A stretch of DNA of 12,551 nt from Schizochytrium sp. CCTCC M209059 (GCA_000818945.1 JTFK01001345.1:1-12551), one strand, 5' to 3'; positions 1 to 6,777 are shown, numbered from the stretch's first letter. Notes: a model not told the origin generated them from the letters alone. Program-made: numbers and translations.

Positions 1-2
1 AG

Positions 3-205
3 CGGCGAGCGGGGTGGTGGCAGCGGCGGCGAGCGGAGGCCGCAACGAGAGATGAAGATGGGATTGAAGCGTGGTATGGCCTTCCTTCTTGCAGTGCTTG
101 CTTTATTTTTTTGTTCCCTTTTTCTTCCTTCTTGCTGGCAGAAAGGTGCGCGAGGAGAGGTACTTCGACGAGGGCCAAGGTGAGGAGAACAAGGAGGAAA
201 ATTGA
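3..205 (+). CDS. Partial 3' end of an upstream gene (probable last two exons)
   Basis: No family is recognised. The supported part is the last exon, 142-205. After a long pyrimidine tract ending in CAG at 139-141, the frame starting at 143 reads KVREERYFDEGQGEEN and a few more acidic residues, then TGA at 203-205. Such an acidic, hydrophilic run looks like a real C-terminus and not random sequence. Joining requires two leftover bases from the previous exon. A GT at 71-72 supplies them and keeps frame 3 open through 3-70, which reads AEAATRDEDGIE just before the junction. The joined tail is therefore Glu/Asp/Arg-rich. The donor (GTGGTA) is not ideal, and a second GT at 74-75 would create a stop across the junction, so the upstream exon is less certain than the last one. 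The 5' part of the gene lies outside the window. Confidence 0.35.
71..141 (+). other. Probable short spliceosomal intron
   Basis: This roughly 71-base stretch begins with GT and ends in CAG at 139-141. The bases before the CAG (about 101-138) are almost pure pyrimidine, a textbook 3' splice-site tract. The acidic terminal exon follows directly. The acceptor is more convincing than the donor; GTATGG at 74 is an alternative donor but leaves TGA across the junction. If real, it is the only intron visible in the window. Confidence 0.35.
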
Positions 206-372
206 TGAGAGCGAGCAGAGACAAGCGGGGATTGACGATAAATGAAGTCGTGCCGATGCAAAAAGACTGCGCTGCTCATGGCAGTGGCTTGAATCACCGT
301 TTATTTTCTTTAATTGAAGGGAAAATTGGTCACAATAATGTTTTCGTAGTATATGGAAAGGGTAACATTTGT

Positions 373-392
373 CGTACGTACGTACGTACGTA
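373..392. repeat. (CGTA)5 tetranucleotide microsatellite
   Basis: Five uninterrupted copies of CGTA. The array is self-complementary, so it could form a cruciform or hairpin and is likely to vary in length. It is in non-coding DNA, followed by TATATG. Confidence 0.9.
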
Positions 393-1012
393 TATGCGGA
401 GGTCATCATGTATATATAGGCTGGAAAACAAAACAAACAAAACCCGAGTGTTCCCATGATCTCACTCGTCGGGACCACACGGGTGGCGTGCGTCCGCGCA
501 TGGGTGCCCCAAACTTGTCATACCTCCGTGCGAAAAGAAGTGGAATTATATCCTGTTGTCTCAAATGTAGCGCGGCTGTCCAAGTTCTACTGCCTCGCAA
601 AACACAACTTGAATCCCCTCACTGTATGCACCATTAACATTTGCAAACTTCTTTGGCAAGCTCAAGTTCTCTCGATCTTATCCTCGATGATCTTGGGACC
701 ATCACAACAATCCACCGTAGGAGATGCAGCCTGCCCCTCCCCTCTCACCCTTGTTTCGTTCGCAAAACGTCTCACCCAGGGGGTACGCTAGCATCAAATC
801 TTCCCGTGATCGGCTCTCTCGAACGCCGCGCAGAAGGCCGATCCGTCGCGCCGAGCTTCGCGCTCCACTCGATCCCACTGGGCCTCGTGTGTCGCAGTGG
901 CGTGTGGGGACCCGCTCAAGATCCGTGTTAGTTCCGCAAGCGTTCCGGGTGGGACGCGGCCAGGAGCTCTAGAGGTTCTAGACGCGCTCGCGCGCGATCT
1001 ATCATCGGGTTC

Positions 1013-1018
1013 ATGTGA
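1013..1018 (+). promoter_or_regulatory. Start-stop upstream ORF (ATG directly followed by TGA)
   Basis: ATGTGA at 1013-1018 is the last ATG before the main start at 1249, 231 bases downstream. If the transcript begins upstream of it, it is a minimal uORF with no elongation codon. Such elements can stall ribosomes or lower translation of the main ORF in other eukaryotes. Its context is weak (T at -3). Whether it is transcribed cannot be seen from sequence. Confidence 0.3.
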
Positions 1019-1026
1019 AGACGCGG

Positions 1027-1052
1027 AAGCAAGCAGGCAAGCAAGCACGCAA
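1027..1052. repeat. Imperfect AAGC/GCAA tandem repeat
   Basis: The 9-mer AAGCAAGCA occurs at 1027-1035 and again at 1039-1047, within a GCAA-rich tract in the 5' leader. No function is inferred. Confidence 0.6.
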
Positions 1053-1248
1053 AGAGAGCTCGACGACGCCCTCGCGCGAGGGAGCGAGGCTCGGAGTGGG
1101 CCGCGCGCGCCGCCGAATACCGCTTTGCCGCGGGCGCGGTCGCTTGCCGCCGAGCGGCTGCGAACTGAGTCTCCTCGTTTCTTCTCTTTCCCGTTTCCCG
1201 AGGGAGAGCGAGGGCGCCGCGGCTGGAGCCGGGGCGCCGCGCCACGTC

Positions 1249-4200
1249 ATGGAGGACGATGACGATTTCATGGAGGACCTCTTCAAGGACGAGGGCACCG
1301 CGGCGCGCAAGGGGCAGGGCGCAGCCGACGAGGCCTCCGTTGGCCGCAAGGTGAGTTCCATGTCGGACATGGACGAAATCTTTGCTGGCATCGGCGATGC
1401 GCCCGCAAAGGATGCGAGCCAGTCGCGCGACCGCGGCGATTCCGAGCTCGACAACCTCTTCAACGACATTGGCCTCTCCTCGCTCTCGCCCAAACACGCT
1501 TCGGGCGATGATGCAAACACTGCATCTCCTCGCTTGCGCCCCTCTTCATCCTCGTCCTCATCCTCGTCCTCGGCAACCCCGGGAGGCGCTGCAAAGTTTA
1601 CCGGCTCTTCTGGCGGCACCGGGGATGAGAGTCTCAAGCACGTCGAATCAGGCAACAGCTTTGACGATGTCGACACCTTTCTGCAAGACCTCGATATGGG
1701 ATCCCTCCAGTCGCCTCCTACCTCCGAGCGCGGTAATAGCAAGGACAAGGACGACTTTCTCAGCTGGCTCGAGGAGAAACCGGCGTCCGGGAACAATGTC
1801 GGATCCCCGGCGTCCGCATCCTCTGGATCGACCGGCGGACCCATGTCTCAACTCGGCGGTGATCTCAAGACAATCGACGAGTTCAACGTTGGCGATGATA
1901 TCCACGTGCCACATGGGAATCAGACAGAAAACGACGAGGATGATGATGAAGATGACGAGGAGGACGAAATCGCATTTTACGTTAACCAGGACGGTGACGT
2001 CACGACCAGCCAGCCTGCTCTGGCTGCCGCAGCTGCCAAAGCCGACGCACAGGGCCAATCTGCGGACGTGAGTCAAGATGCGTTGCACACCAACACTTTA
2101 CCAGCCGCACCTGTCCTTTGCATTCCCAAGCAAGCTTTGTCTGGCGCAAATTTCGATCCTCCCGCGCTCGCCGCGCTTCGCAAAGAGGAGTCAGACACAG
2201 ACGCTGCGTCGCGTGCCGCCTCCGATGCGGAAAATAAGATTGACACGCGCCTTGAAACCCTTTTTGAAATTGGTCAAACCGACGCTTCGGCGCTGCAGTC
2301 GGCTCTCCGCGTCAAAGACGTTGCGGGCTTTGTGCTGCCCAACAAGAGACGTCGCGACGTCTGGCTCGCTGTCCTTGGCGCCAGACAAGAAGTCCCGGAA
2401 TGGGCCTCCGTGAGAGAAGAACGTCTCTCCGAGGTTCTGTCTTCGACGCGTAAATCGATTCGCCGTGACTGCGAGCTTGTGTGGGCCGCTCTTCATCAGT
2501 CCTCACAGGCCCAAGCAGACGCGACTCCTAAGAGCGACGACAGCTCTTTGGACGAGCTTGCCGCGCTCGTCTGTCGTTTTACGTTGCGCCAGGCCTCTCG
2601 CATCTATCACCCTCTTCTTTGCGAGTTGGCGGCCTCCGTCTACTTTGTTCTCGATAATGACGTCGAAGCCGCTTCCCGAGCTCTCGAAGCCATTTCACTG
2701 CGCTATGGAGGCCGGCGCGGCGATTGGCGCTCCCTTGGGCTCTATGAAGGTACTCAACCTGACGATGTCGGCGTCGGCGGCGCTGCCTGGTCCCGTCGAT
2801 CCACACCTCTTAACGAGCTTCGCCGCCACGTCCTCGTCTCCCGCATCTTGCTCTATCACGATCCTCAGCTCGGAGCTCATCTCCACACCTACTGTCCGGA
2901 CTGGACACTCTTCAAGGCCGAGAGCACCAACACGTCATCGCAAAGCTCGCCCACGCCAACACCAGACGACGACAGTGATGACGACAAGGAGAGCAATACT
3001 GCTGTTGCAAACAATGCGCCCACCACGGCCACTCTCACGGGTTCTGTGGACAATGTGGATCAGACCGGAAAGGACCCGGCAGACAGCGACGTCGATGAGG
3101 ACTTCCTTCTGAAAGGCATGGATCGACTCATCAAGACAGCCGAAGCCAAGGGTGGCGAGCCCTGGCCTTCAGCCTCTCTCTTCGGCATCCTTTCTCCACG
3201 CGATGGTCCTCTTTTAAACCCTCTGGCGAGAATTTCGCTCTGGGACACGCTGGTCATCCTTGGCATGGGAATGCAGACGCTCAGTTTCTTCACCGCCGTG
3301 GGACTTCTCATGATGCAGCGCGAGTCTCTGCTCGCAGAGCAAGACGCGTCCAAACTTACGCAAATGATCACCAATGCCGCGGATCTGCTTTCCACTGAAG
3401 GTGCACCTCGCGCCGGCCCACGCCTTGGCGCGCTCGTCAAGCTTCTTGCATCCCTCACCCCGCGCCGTGTTTCCCACTGGGTCGCCGAAGACGAGTTACT
3501 TCTCGCCGTCCCATCTCAAGAAGACCTTGGAATGTTCGACTTTCGTCGCATGCAAGCCAAGAACCACGATGCCAAGCTTCTCGCCGCGTTTGCAGCTCGA
3601 GCGAATGCGGACCAAGCTAGTGCGGGTAGTGAGGGCGCAGCAGACCCTGACAACGCCGGTGAGAAGCCTTCTGGCGGGACTGGCAATAATGAAGAAGGCG
3701 AGTCTGCGCAACCTTCCTCGTCTGCGAGGACCTCGGCGTGGCTATCATCGGCCTTCAAAAAGACGGCGCAAGACTTGCGTACCGCCGTGACCTCCTCGCT
3801 CAACGCCGGCAAGGTCCCCATTGACTTTGAAAAGTTCTTTTTGAAGCGGAGACTTGTCGAATTTAACGGGCCTGAAAGTGAACCCGCAGGTCTCGGACTG
3901 CGTCGCGGCAAACATGGCCTCGAGGTGGCCAGTCTGGCGCCTGGAAGCATGGCCGAACGCTGCGGACTTGTTCACGTTGGAGATCTCGTCATGACGCTCA
4001 ATGGTCACTTGGTCTTTGGATTGAGTCCATCCGAGGCGGATGGTCTTATTGCTCTACAGGAGCGTCCCTTCTTCATCATTTTCGCCACGCTTGTGCCCAA
4101 AGAGCTCGAGGGCGAAATTTCTGTCGAGGATGGAGACAACGCCGCAAGCACGCAAAGTACCACGTGCGCGGCGCTTACGGAGCGCATCGAAGCTTATTAT

Positions 4201-6354
4201 CTCAAGTACAATCCAGGCAAAGAGCGCGATGCCCAGCGCATCTCTCGCATTTACTCTCATCGCGAGCCGGTCCTGCTCGAGGAACTTGCAGTCAAGTATG
4301 ACGATCACATCAGTGGTGATCCCTTTGTCTTGCCGCTCAGCGCATTCTGTCTCCCCGTTGCAGGTGATGATGTGGTGCGACAAGTATGCTTTCGAGAACA
4401 CCATGAGCCTACAACCTCGTCGTCGGCGGCTGGGGCAGGTTCTGGGAACAAGTCAGGGATTTCAGGTGAAGCTGGTGCAGGGGGGCGCAAGGTTTTTGTG
4501 GTCGACTGCAGACCGAGGCAAGTCATTGAACGCACTGGCCGCTTCCCTACGGCCTTTGTCCTTGATCCCGCCGATCTTGGCGACGAGGAAAAGCGCAAGT
4601 CTCTCGAGGAGACCTTCGCACCGATGCGAGGCGACATGCACATTTGCATTCTTGGGTCTGGCACAGATGCTCTCGTGGCGGACTTTAACCCGCGTCGCGC
4701 GCGCTACAAGCGCGAGATCGATCGTCGCCGCGTTGATCGCTGTGCCGTATACTTTATCGAACTTGGCTTTCCTCTCGTTGGTGTGGTGGACGGGGGCTTT
4801 CTCGCGTGTTATCGCGCCCTGCGTCGCTTGGGCTACCACCTTGAGGACGCTCTCATTAACGTTCCCGCGGATAAGGGCTCGCTGACAAAGTACGATGCCT
4901 ACGAACGGTACCGGAACTCTCCTCCGAGCGTCGCCACGAGGTTCTTAGCCCAAAAGGCATCCTCGCTCGTTTCACAGCGACGAGCGCGTGCCGCATCATC
5001 TCGTCAGGGCACGAGTGCGATTAACACGGATGGCGCTGCCGCCTCTGCGGGAAGCGACGCGGGCGAAGCCAAGCCACGATCGGACACTGCAGTTTCCTTC
5101 TCCGAGCTTAACGGGTCCGAACGTGGGGCTGGAGCAGCAGCCGCAGCTGCAGCGGCCTCGGCGCAGACCAAGCAAATTGTTGGCAAGGCTTCGCAGCTCT
5201 TTTCTTCTTACTGGAAGAAATCCGCATCCGATCAAGAGACATCGCCGGTTGCGTCGGATGCTGCCATTTCAAACAAGGATGAGGGCGCCTCTGCCGAGGA
5301 AGGGGCGTCTCAGGCTGGTGCGCAAGGATCCTCAAAAGACGGGCACGCAAGCAGCGGATCGCGTCTCTTTTCGTCCATGTGGAAGCGTAACAACACGAGT
5401 GCTGGTAATGCTGAAGAAAAAGCGACCGCAGATCCTGCCGAGCGTGATCACGACGAATCGTCTTCGGAAACGGCAGCCGAGTTTGCTGCCGCCAAGGCCA
5501 AGGCTGCTCAAGTCGCTTCTCCGACGAAAGAGGCCAACAAGAGCTCTGGAGCGTCCTGGTCCTCGGGTTGGTCGTCGCGCTTCAAGCTCGATACGGAGAA
5601 GTTAGGCTCCAAGCTCAAAACGTCCATGAATCAGGCCTACAACAGCGCCCAGCAAACAATTGCGGTTGTTGTTGAAGAGGCAGAGCGCGCAGCCCAGGCC
5701 CAGGCGGATGCTCGCGAAAGGCAGCAGCAAGAGGACGACCAAATGGCCATGAACCGCATTGCCTCGGTGACCAAGGGGGATCTTGTTGCCGTGCAGGAGT
5801 TTGGTCGCATGCACCGCGCGTATGATGTCTACAAGGAAAAGAAGGATGAAAACCTCGACAAGACCTTTGAGGTTAAGAGGATGCTCGTCGTCACGCCCGA
5901 TCGCTTCCTCGTTCTCGACCCGCATCCCATGCGCCCAGGCTATGCATACGTCAAGTCTGTGCGATCGCTCAAGGACGTTGTGCGTATGCGCTTTCCTAAC
6001 AATGACCCCACATTCATTACGCTCTTTTACGCAAAGGGCGAAGACGAGCCAGTTGCGCACACATATCATGCCGCTCAAGACTCTCGCGCCTTTGTCAAAG
6101 CTCTCATGGGCGCTTGCGCCAACTACAACAGCCGCCATAATGTTCCCAAAGCTGACGAAGAAGCGTCTAAAAAAGCAGCAAATGATCAAGATGTCGATGG
6201 TGCTGCAGTTGCTACTGCGTCGAGCGCTACGGGAGGCAAGTCTGACTCAGTAGCATCAGATACTGCCCCCAAAGAAGAGAAGCCGATGGTTGCGGGAAAG
6301 AACGACGGCGATGCCAACGGTGACGATGACGATGATGATGAGGTGGCGCTTTGA
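1249..6354 (+). CDS. TBC1D23: TBC1D23-like protein with an inserted PDZ domain (TBC-PDZ-rhodanese-PH-like)
   Basis: Predicted 1701 residues, no intron. The start is the first in-frame ATG, with G at -3 and G at +4; the frame is open back to 982 but only with non-ATG codons. Domain order: acidic, Ser-rich N-terminus (1-325); TBC domain (about 330-705) broken by an acidic, Ser/Thr-rich loop (about 558-620); PDZ domain (about 865-951); rhodanese domain (about 1080-1195); Ala/Ser-rich low-complexity region (1225-1440); charged helix or coiled coil (about 1447-1497); PH-like C-terminal domain (about 1505-1628); poly-Asp tail ending E-V-A-L. TBC, rhodanese and C-terminal domains in this order identify TBC1D23; the LLYHDPQL segment, the VVDCRP start of the rhodanese domain and GYAYVKS in the C-terminal domain all resemble it. 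The TBC has L410 and P455 in place of the Arg and Gln fingers, and the rhodanese lacks its Cys, as expected for this non-catalytic family. Animal TBC1D23 bridges golgin-245/golgin-97 at the trans-Golgi to WASH-complex FAM21 on endosome-derived vesicles, and the same role is inferred. Animal forms are about 700 residues, so this one is more than twice as long. Confidence 0.9.
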   Translation: MEDDDDFMEDLFKDEGTAARKGQGAADEASVGRKVSSMSDMDEIFAGIGDAPAKDASQSRDRGDSELDNLFNDIGLSSLSPKHASGDDANTASPRLRPSSSSSSSSSSATPGGAAKFTGSSGGTGDESLKHVESGNSFDDVDTFLQDLDMGSLQSPPTSERGNSKDKDDFLSWLEEKPASGNNVGSPASASSGSTGGPMSQLGGDLKTIDEFNVGDDIHVPHGNQTENDEDDDEDDEEDEIAFYVNQDGDVTTSQPALAAAAAKADAQGQSADVSQDALHTNTLPAAPVLCIPKQALSGANFDPPALAALRKEESDTDAASRAASDAENKIDTRLETLFEIGQTDASALQSALRVKDVAGFVLPNKRRRDVWLAVLGARQEVPEWASVREERLSEVLSSTRKSIRRDCELVWAALHQSSQAQADATPKSDDSSLDELAALVCRFTLRQASRIYHPLLCELAASVYFVLDNDVEAASRALEAISLRYGGRRGDWRSLGLYEGTQPDDVGVGGAAWSRRSTPLNELRRHVLVSRILLYHDPQLGAHLHTYCPDWTLFKAESTNTSSQSSPTPTPDDDSDDDKESNTAVANNAPTTATLTGSVDNVDQTGKDPADSDVDEDFLLKGMDRLIKTAEAKGGEPWPSASLFGILSPRDGPLLNPLARISLWDTLVILGMGMQTLSFFTAVGLLMMQRESLLAEQDASKLTQMITNAADLLSTEGAPRAGPRLGALVKLLASLTPRRVSHWVAEDELLLAVPSQEDLGMFDFRRMQAKNHDAKLLAAFAARANADQASAGSEGAADPDNAGEKPSGGTGNNEEGESAQPSSSARTSAWLSSAFKKTAQDLRTAVTSSLNAGKVPIDFEKFFLKRRLVEFNGPESEPAGLGLRRGKHGLEVASLAPGSMAERCGLVHVGDLVMTLNGHLVFGLSPSEADGLIALQERPFFIIFATLVPKELEGEISVEDGDNAASTQSTTCAALTERIEAYYLKYNPGKERDAQRISRIYSHREPVLLEELAVKYDDHISGDPFVLPLSAFCLPVAGDDVVRQVCFREHHEPTTSSSAAGAGSGNKSGISGEAGAGGRKVFVVDCRPRQVIERTGRFPTAFVLDPADLGDEEKRKSLEETFAPMRGDMHICILGSGTDALVADFNPRRARYKREIDRRRVDRCAVYFIELGFPLVGVVDGGFLACYRALRRLGYHLEDALINVPADKGSLTKYDAYERYRNSPPSVATRFLAQKASSLVSQRRARAASSRQGTSAINTDGAAASAGSDAGEAKPRSDTAVSFSELNGSERGAGAAAAAAAASAQTKQIVGKASQLFSSYWKKSASDQETSPVASDAAISNKDEGASAEEGASQAGAQGSSKDGHASSGSRLFSSMWKRNNTSAGNAEEKATADPAERDHDESSSETAAEFAAAKAKAAQVASPTKEANKSSGASWSSGWSSRFKLDTEKLGSKLKTSMNQAYNSAQQTIAVVVEEAERAAQAQADARERQQQEDDQMAMNRIASVTKGDLVAVQEFGRMHRAYDVYKEKKDENLDKTFEVKRMLVVTPDRFLVLDPHPMRPGYAYVKSVRSLKDVVRMRFPNNDPTFITLFYAKGEDEPVAHTYHAAQDSRAFVKALMGACANYNSRHNVPKADEEASKKAANDQDVDGAAVATASSATGGKSDSVASDTAPKEEKPMVAGKNDGDANGDDDDDDEVAL
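1261..1776 (+). repeat. Five acidic-hydrophobic short motifs in the N-terminus of the TBC1D23-like protein
   Basis: Within residues 5-176 a short motif recurs, roughly hydrophobic-(D/E)-x-hydrophobic-(F/L): FMEDLFKD (7-14), MDEIFAGI (41-48), LDNLFNDI (67-74), VDTFLQDL (141-148) and the looser DDFLSWLEE (168-176). The copies are separated by Ser/Gly/Ala/Asp-rich sequence likely to be disordered. The form recalls short acidic-LF motifs such as those repeated in the FAM21 tail that bind VPS35, and clathrin-adaptor peptides. The partner is not known. Confidence 0.55.
1543..1572 (+). repeat. Poly-Ser tract
   Basis: Ten consecutive Ser codons (residues 99-108), mainly TCA/TCC/TCG, forming a TCNTCN microsatellite inside the disordered N-terminal region. 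It is likely length-variable. Confidence 0.9.
2236..3363 (+). other. TBC domain, catalytic fingers absent, with acidic loop insertion
   Basis: Residues about 330-705. The usual I-x-x-D-x-x-R finger motif appears as IRRDCEL (404-410), so the Arg is Leu410. The Y-x-Q finger appears as YHP (453-455), so the Gln is Pro455. Rab GAP activity is therefore not expected. The helical end LWDTLVILGMGMQTLSFF begins at residue 664. Residues about 558-620 are an inserted Ser/Thr/Asp-rich segment without hydrophobic content, probably a loop projecting from the fold. Confidence 0.75.
3841..4101 (+). other. PDZ domain inserted between TBC and rhodanese domains
   Basis: Residues about 865-951. The carboxylate-binding loop reads AGLGL (880-884). 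It is followed by GLEVASLAPGSMAERCGL and the strongly PDZ-typical VGDLVMTLNG (910-919), then a helix with SEADGLI and a final strand FFIIFATL. The domain is complete and in frame, with no sign of an intron or frameshift at its borders. Animal TBC1D23 goes from the TBC domain to the rhodanese domain without a PDZ, as far as I know. Confidence 0.8.
4486..4833 (+). other. Rhodanese-like domain, catalytic Cys absent
   Basis: Residues about 1080-1195. It opens with VFVVDCRP and continues to FPTAFVLD. The active-site loop reads HICILGSGTDAL (1131-1142), with Leu1135 where active rhodaneses have Cys; Cys1133 is two residues early. The fold closes with VGVVDGGFLACYRAL. The same loop form, with G-S-G and no Cys, is what I expect in TBC1D23. 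Confidence 0.75.
5191..5388 (+). repeat. Repeated S-x-L-F-S-S-x-W-K motif in the low-complexity region
   Basis: SQLFSSYWKK (1315-1324; bases 5191-5220) and SRLFSSMWKR (1371-1380; bases 5359-5388) are near-identical islands in Ser/Ala/Glu-rich sequence. A third copy, SAWLSSAFKK, lies far upstream at 829-838 (bases 3733-3762), just before the PDZ domain. A degenerate copy SGWSSRFK is at 1439-1446. An aromatic and hydrophobic core followed by Lys/Arg suggests a short amphipathic element or a docking motif. Confidence 0.65.
5761..6132 (+). other. C-terminal PH-like domain of TBC1D23 type
   Basis: Residues about 1505-1628. Strands include RMLVVTPDRFLVLD (1544-1557), GYAYVKSVRSLKDVVRMRF (1564-1582) and FITLFYAK (1589-1596), with a closing helix around SRAFVKALM. 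The GYAYVKS...VV...FITLFY pattern matches the TBC1D23 C-terminal domain, which in animals binds FAM21 of the WASH complex. Confidence 0.7.
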
Positions 6355-6777
6355 GTTTATGTCAAACTTTTCGGAGACGACTGTGGTGTATCTTTTGCTC
6401 TGTCGTTTTGTTTCGCTTCTGTTTTCGGTAGTATATTGCAAATTTTGACCGCACACCCTTCTTCCTTCGCACGATACTGAATGAATAATCTATACTTATT
6501 GTTAGATGACAACGAAGACGATCCAAGCTGGTAAACTAGCTGCCTAGTCCTTCTTTCCAGCGTGCCCTTGACTGCAAAAATCTCACTCTCTCCCAGATGG
6601 CCAAGAACTATACCACCTTGCCGCGGGGTGGACAACGCATTCCGGTCTCCTCTTCTCTTTCATTTCGAAAAACCAGTTTGGAGTCTCGGCCCGTGGCGGC
6701 CGGCCCAATCCAAAACTCTCTCTACCTCGAGGAGAGAAGGTAAAGGGGAGCGGAGAGAGAGACCAGGAACACCGACG
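6355..6777. other. Intergenic spacer: 3' end of TBC1D23-like gene and leader of ABC gene
   Basis: 423 bases. The first part is T-rich with an A/T-rich patch near 6470-6510, including an AATAAT at about 6484, a possible but weak poly(A)-signal variant. The last part contains a CCAAT at 6705-6709, purine-rich GGAGAGA sequence just before the ATG, and a possible 48-codon uORF at 6597-6743. No RNA gene was seen. Confidence 0.5.
6597..6743 (+). promoter_or_regulatory. Possible 48-codon upstream ORF before the ABC transporter
   Basis: The last ATG before the main start opens a 48-codon frame, out of frame with the transporter, that ends in TAA 34 bases before its ATG. The peptide begins MAKNYTTLPRGGQR and has no recognised domain. 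Context is weak at -3 (C) but has G at +4. If the transcript starts upstream of 6597, scanning ribosomes would meet this uORF first. Confidence 0.25.

Larger units (their letters stand above)
206..1248. other. Intergenic region and 5' leader of the TBC1D23-like gene
   Basis: About 1 kb without a convincing gene. The left half (206-700) is visibly more A/T-rich than the flanking coding DNA and holds a (CGTA)5 microsatellite at 373-392 and a TATATATA at 411-418. The TATATATA lies over 800 bases from the downstream ATG, so its role is unclear. The right half becomes GC-rich. It contains two TCTAGA hexamers three bases apart (968-973 and 977-982), an ATG-TGA pair at 1013-1018, a GCAA-type short repeat at 1027-1052 and a pyrimidine-rich stretch at about 1169-1198. 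The frame of the downstream gene is open back to a TAG at 979-981 but has no ATG before 1249. Short ORFs here have no recognisable content. Confidence 0.6.

Noticed and set aside
52..183. Small ORF starting MKMGLKRGMAFLLAVLALFF that looks like a signal peptide
   Set aside because: The hydrophobic run comes from reading through the pyrimidine-rich tract of a probable 3' splice site. After it the frame is short, basic and ends within about 20 residues.
411..418. TATATATA as a TATA box
   Set aside because: It lies more than 800 bases from the downstream start codon and in A/T-rich sequence where such a string is expected; nothing ties it to a transcription start.
456..791. 111-residue plus-strand ORF in the left intergenic region
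   Set aside because: No recognisable domain, composition typical of random translation, and it overlaps equally unconvincing frames.
1015..1248. Possible N-terminal extension of the TBC1D23-like protein from a GTG at 1015
   Set aside because: There is no in-frame ATG before 1249. The translated stretch is Arg/Gly-rich and leader-like, whereas the ATG at 1249 has a good context and begins the acidic motif array.
1011..1844. 277-residue minus-strand ORF opposite the start of the TBC1D23-like gene
   Set aside because: It is a shadow of a GC-rich coding frame; its content is Ser/Arg/Pro-rich without domains, while the plus strand encodes a recognisable protein.
6562..6777. N-terminal extension of the ABC transporter from a GTG at 6562
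   Set aside because: It is a non-ATG start with no domain content. The ATG at 6778 has A at -3 and G at +4 and lies a normal distance before the first membrane segment.
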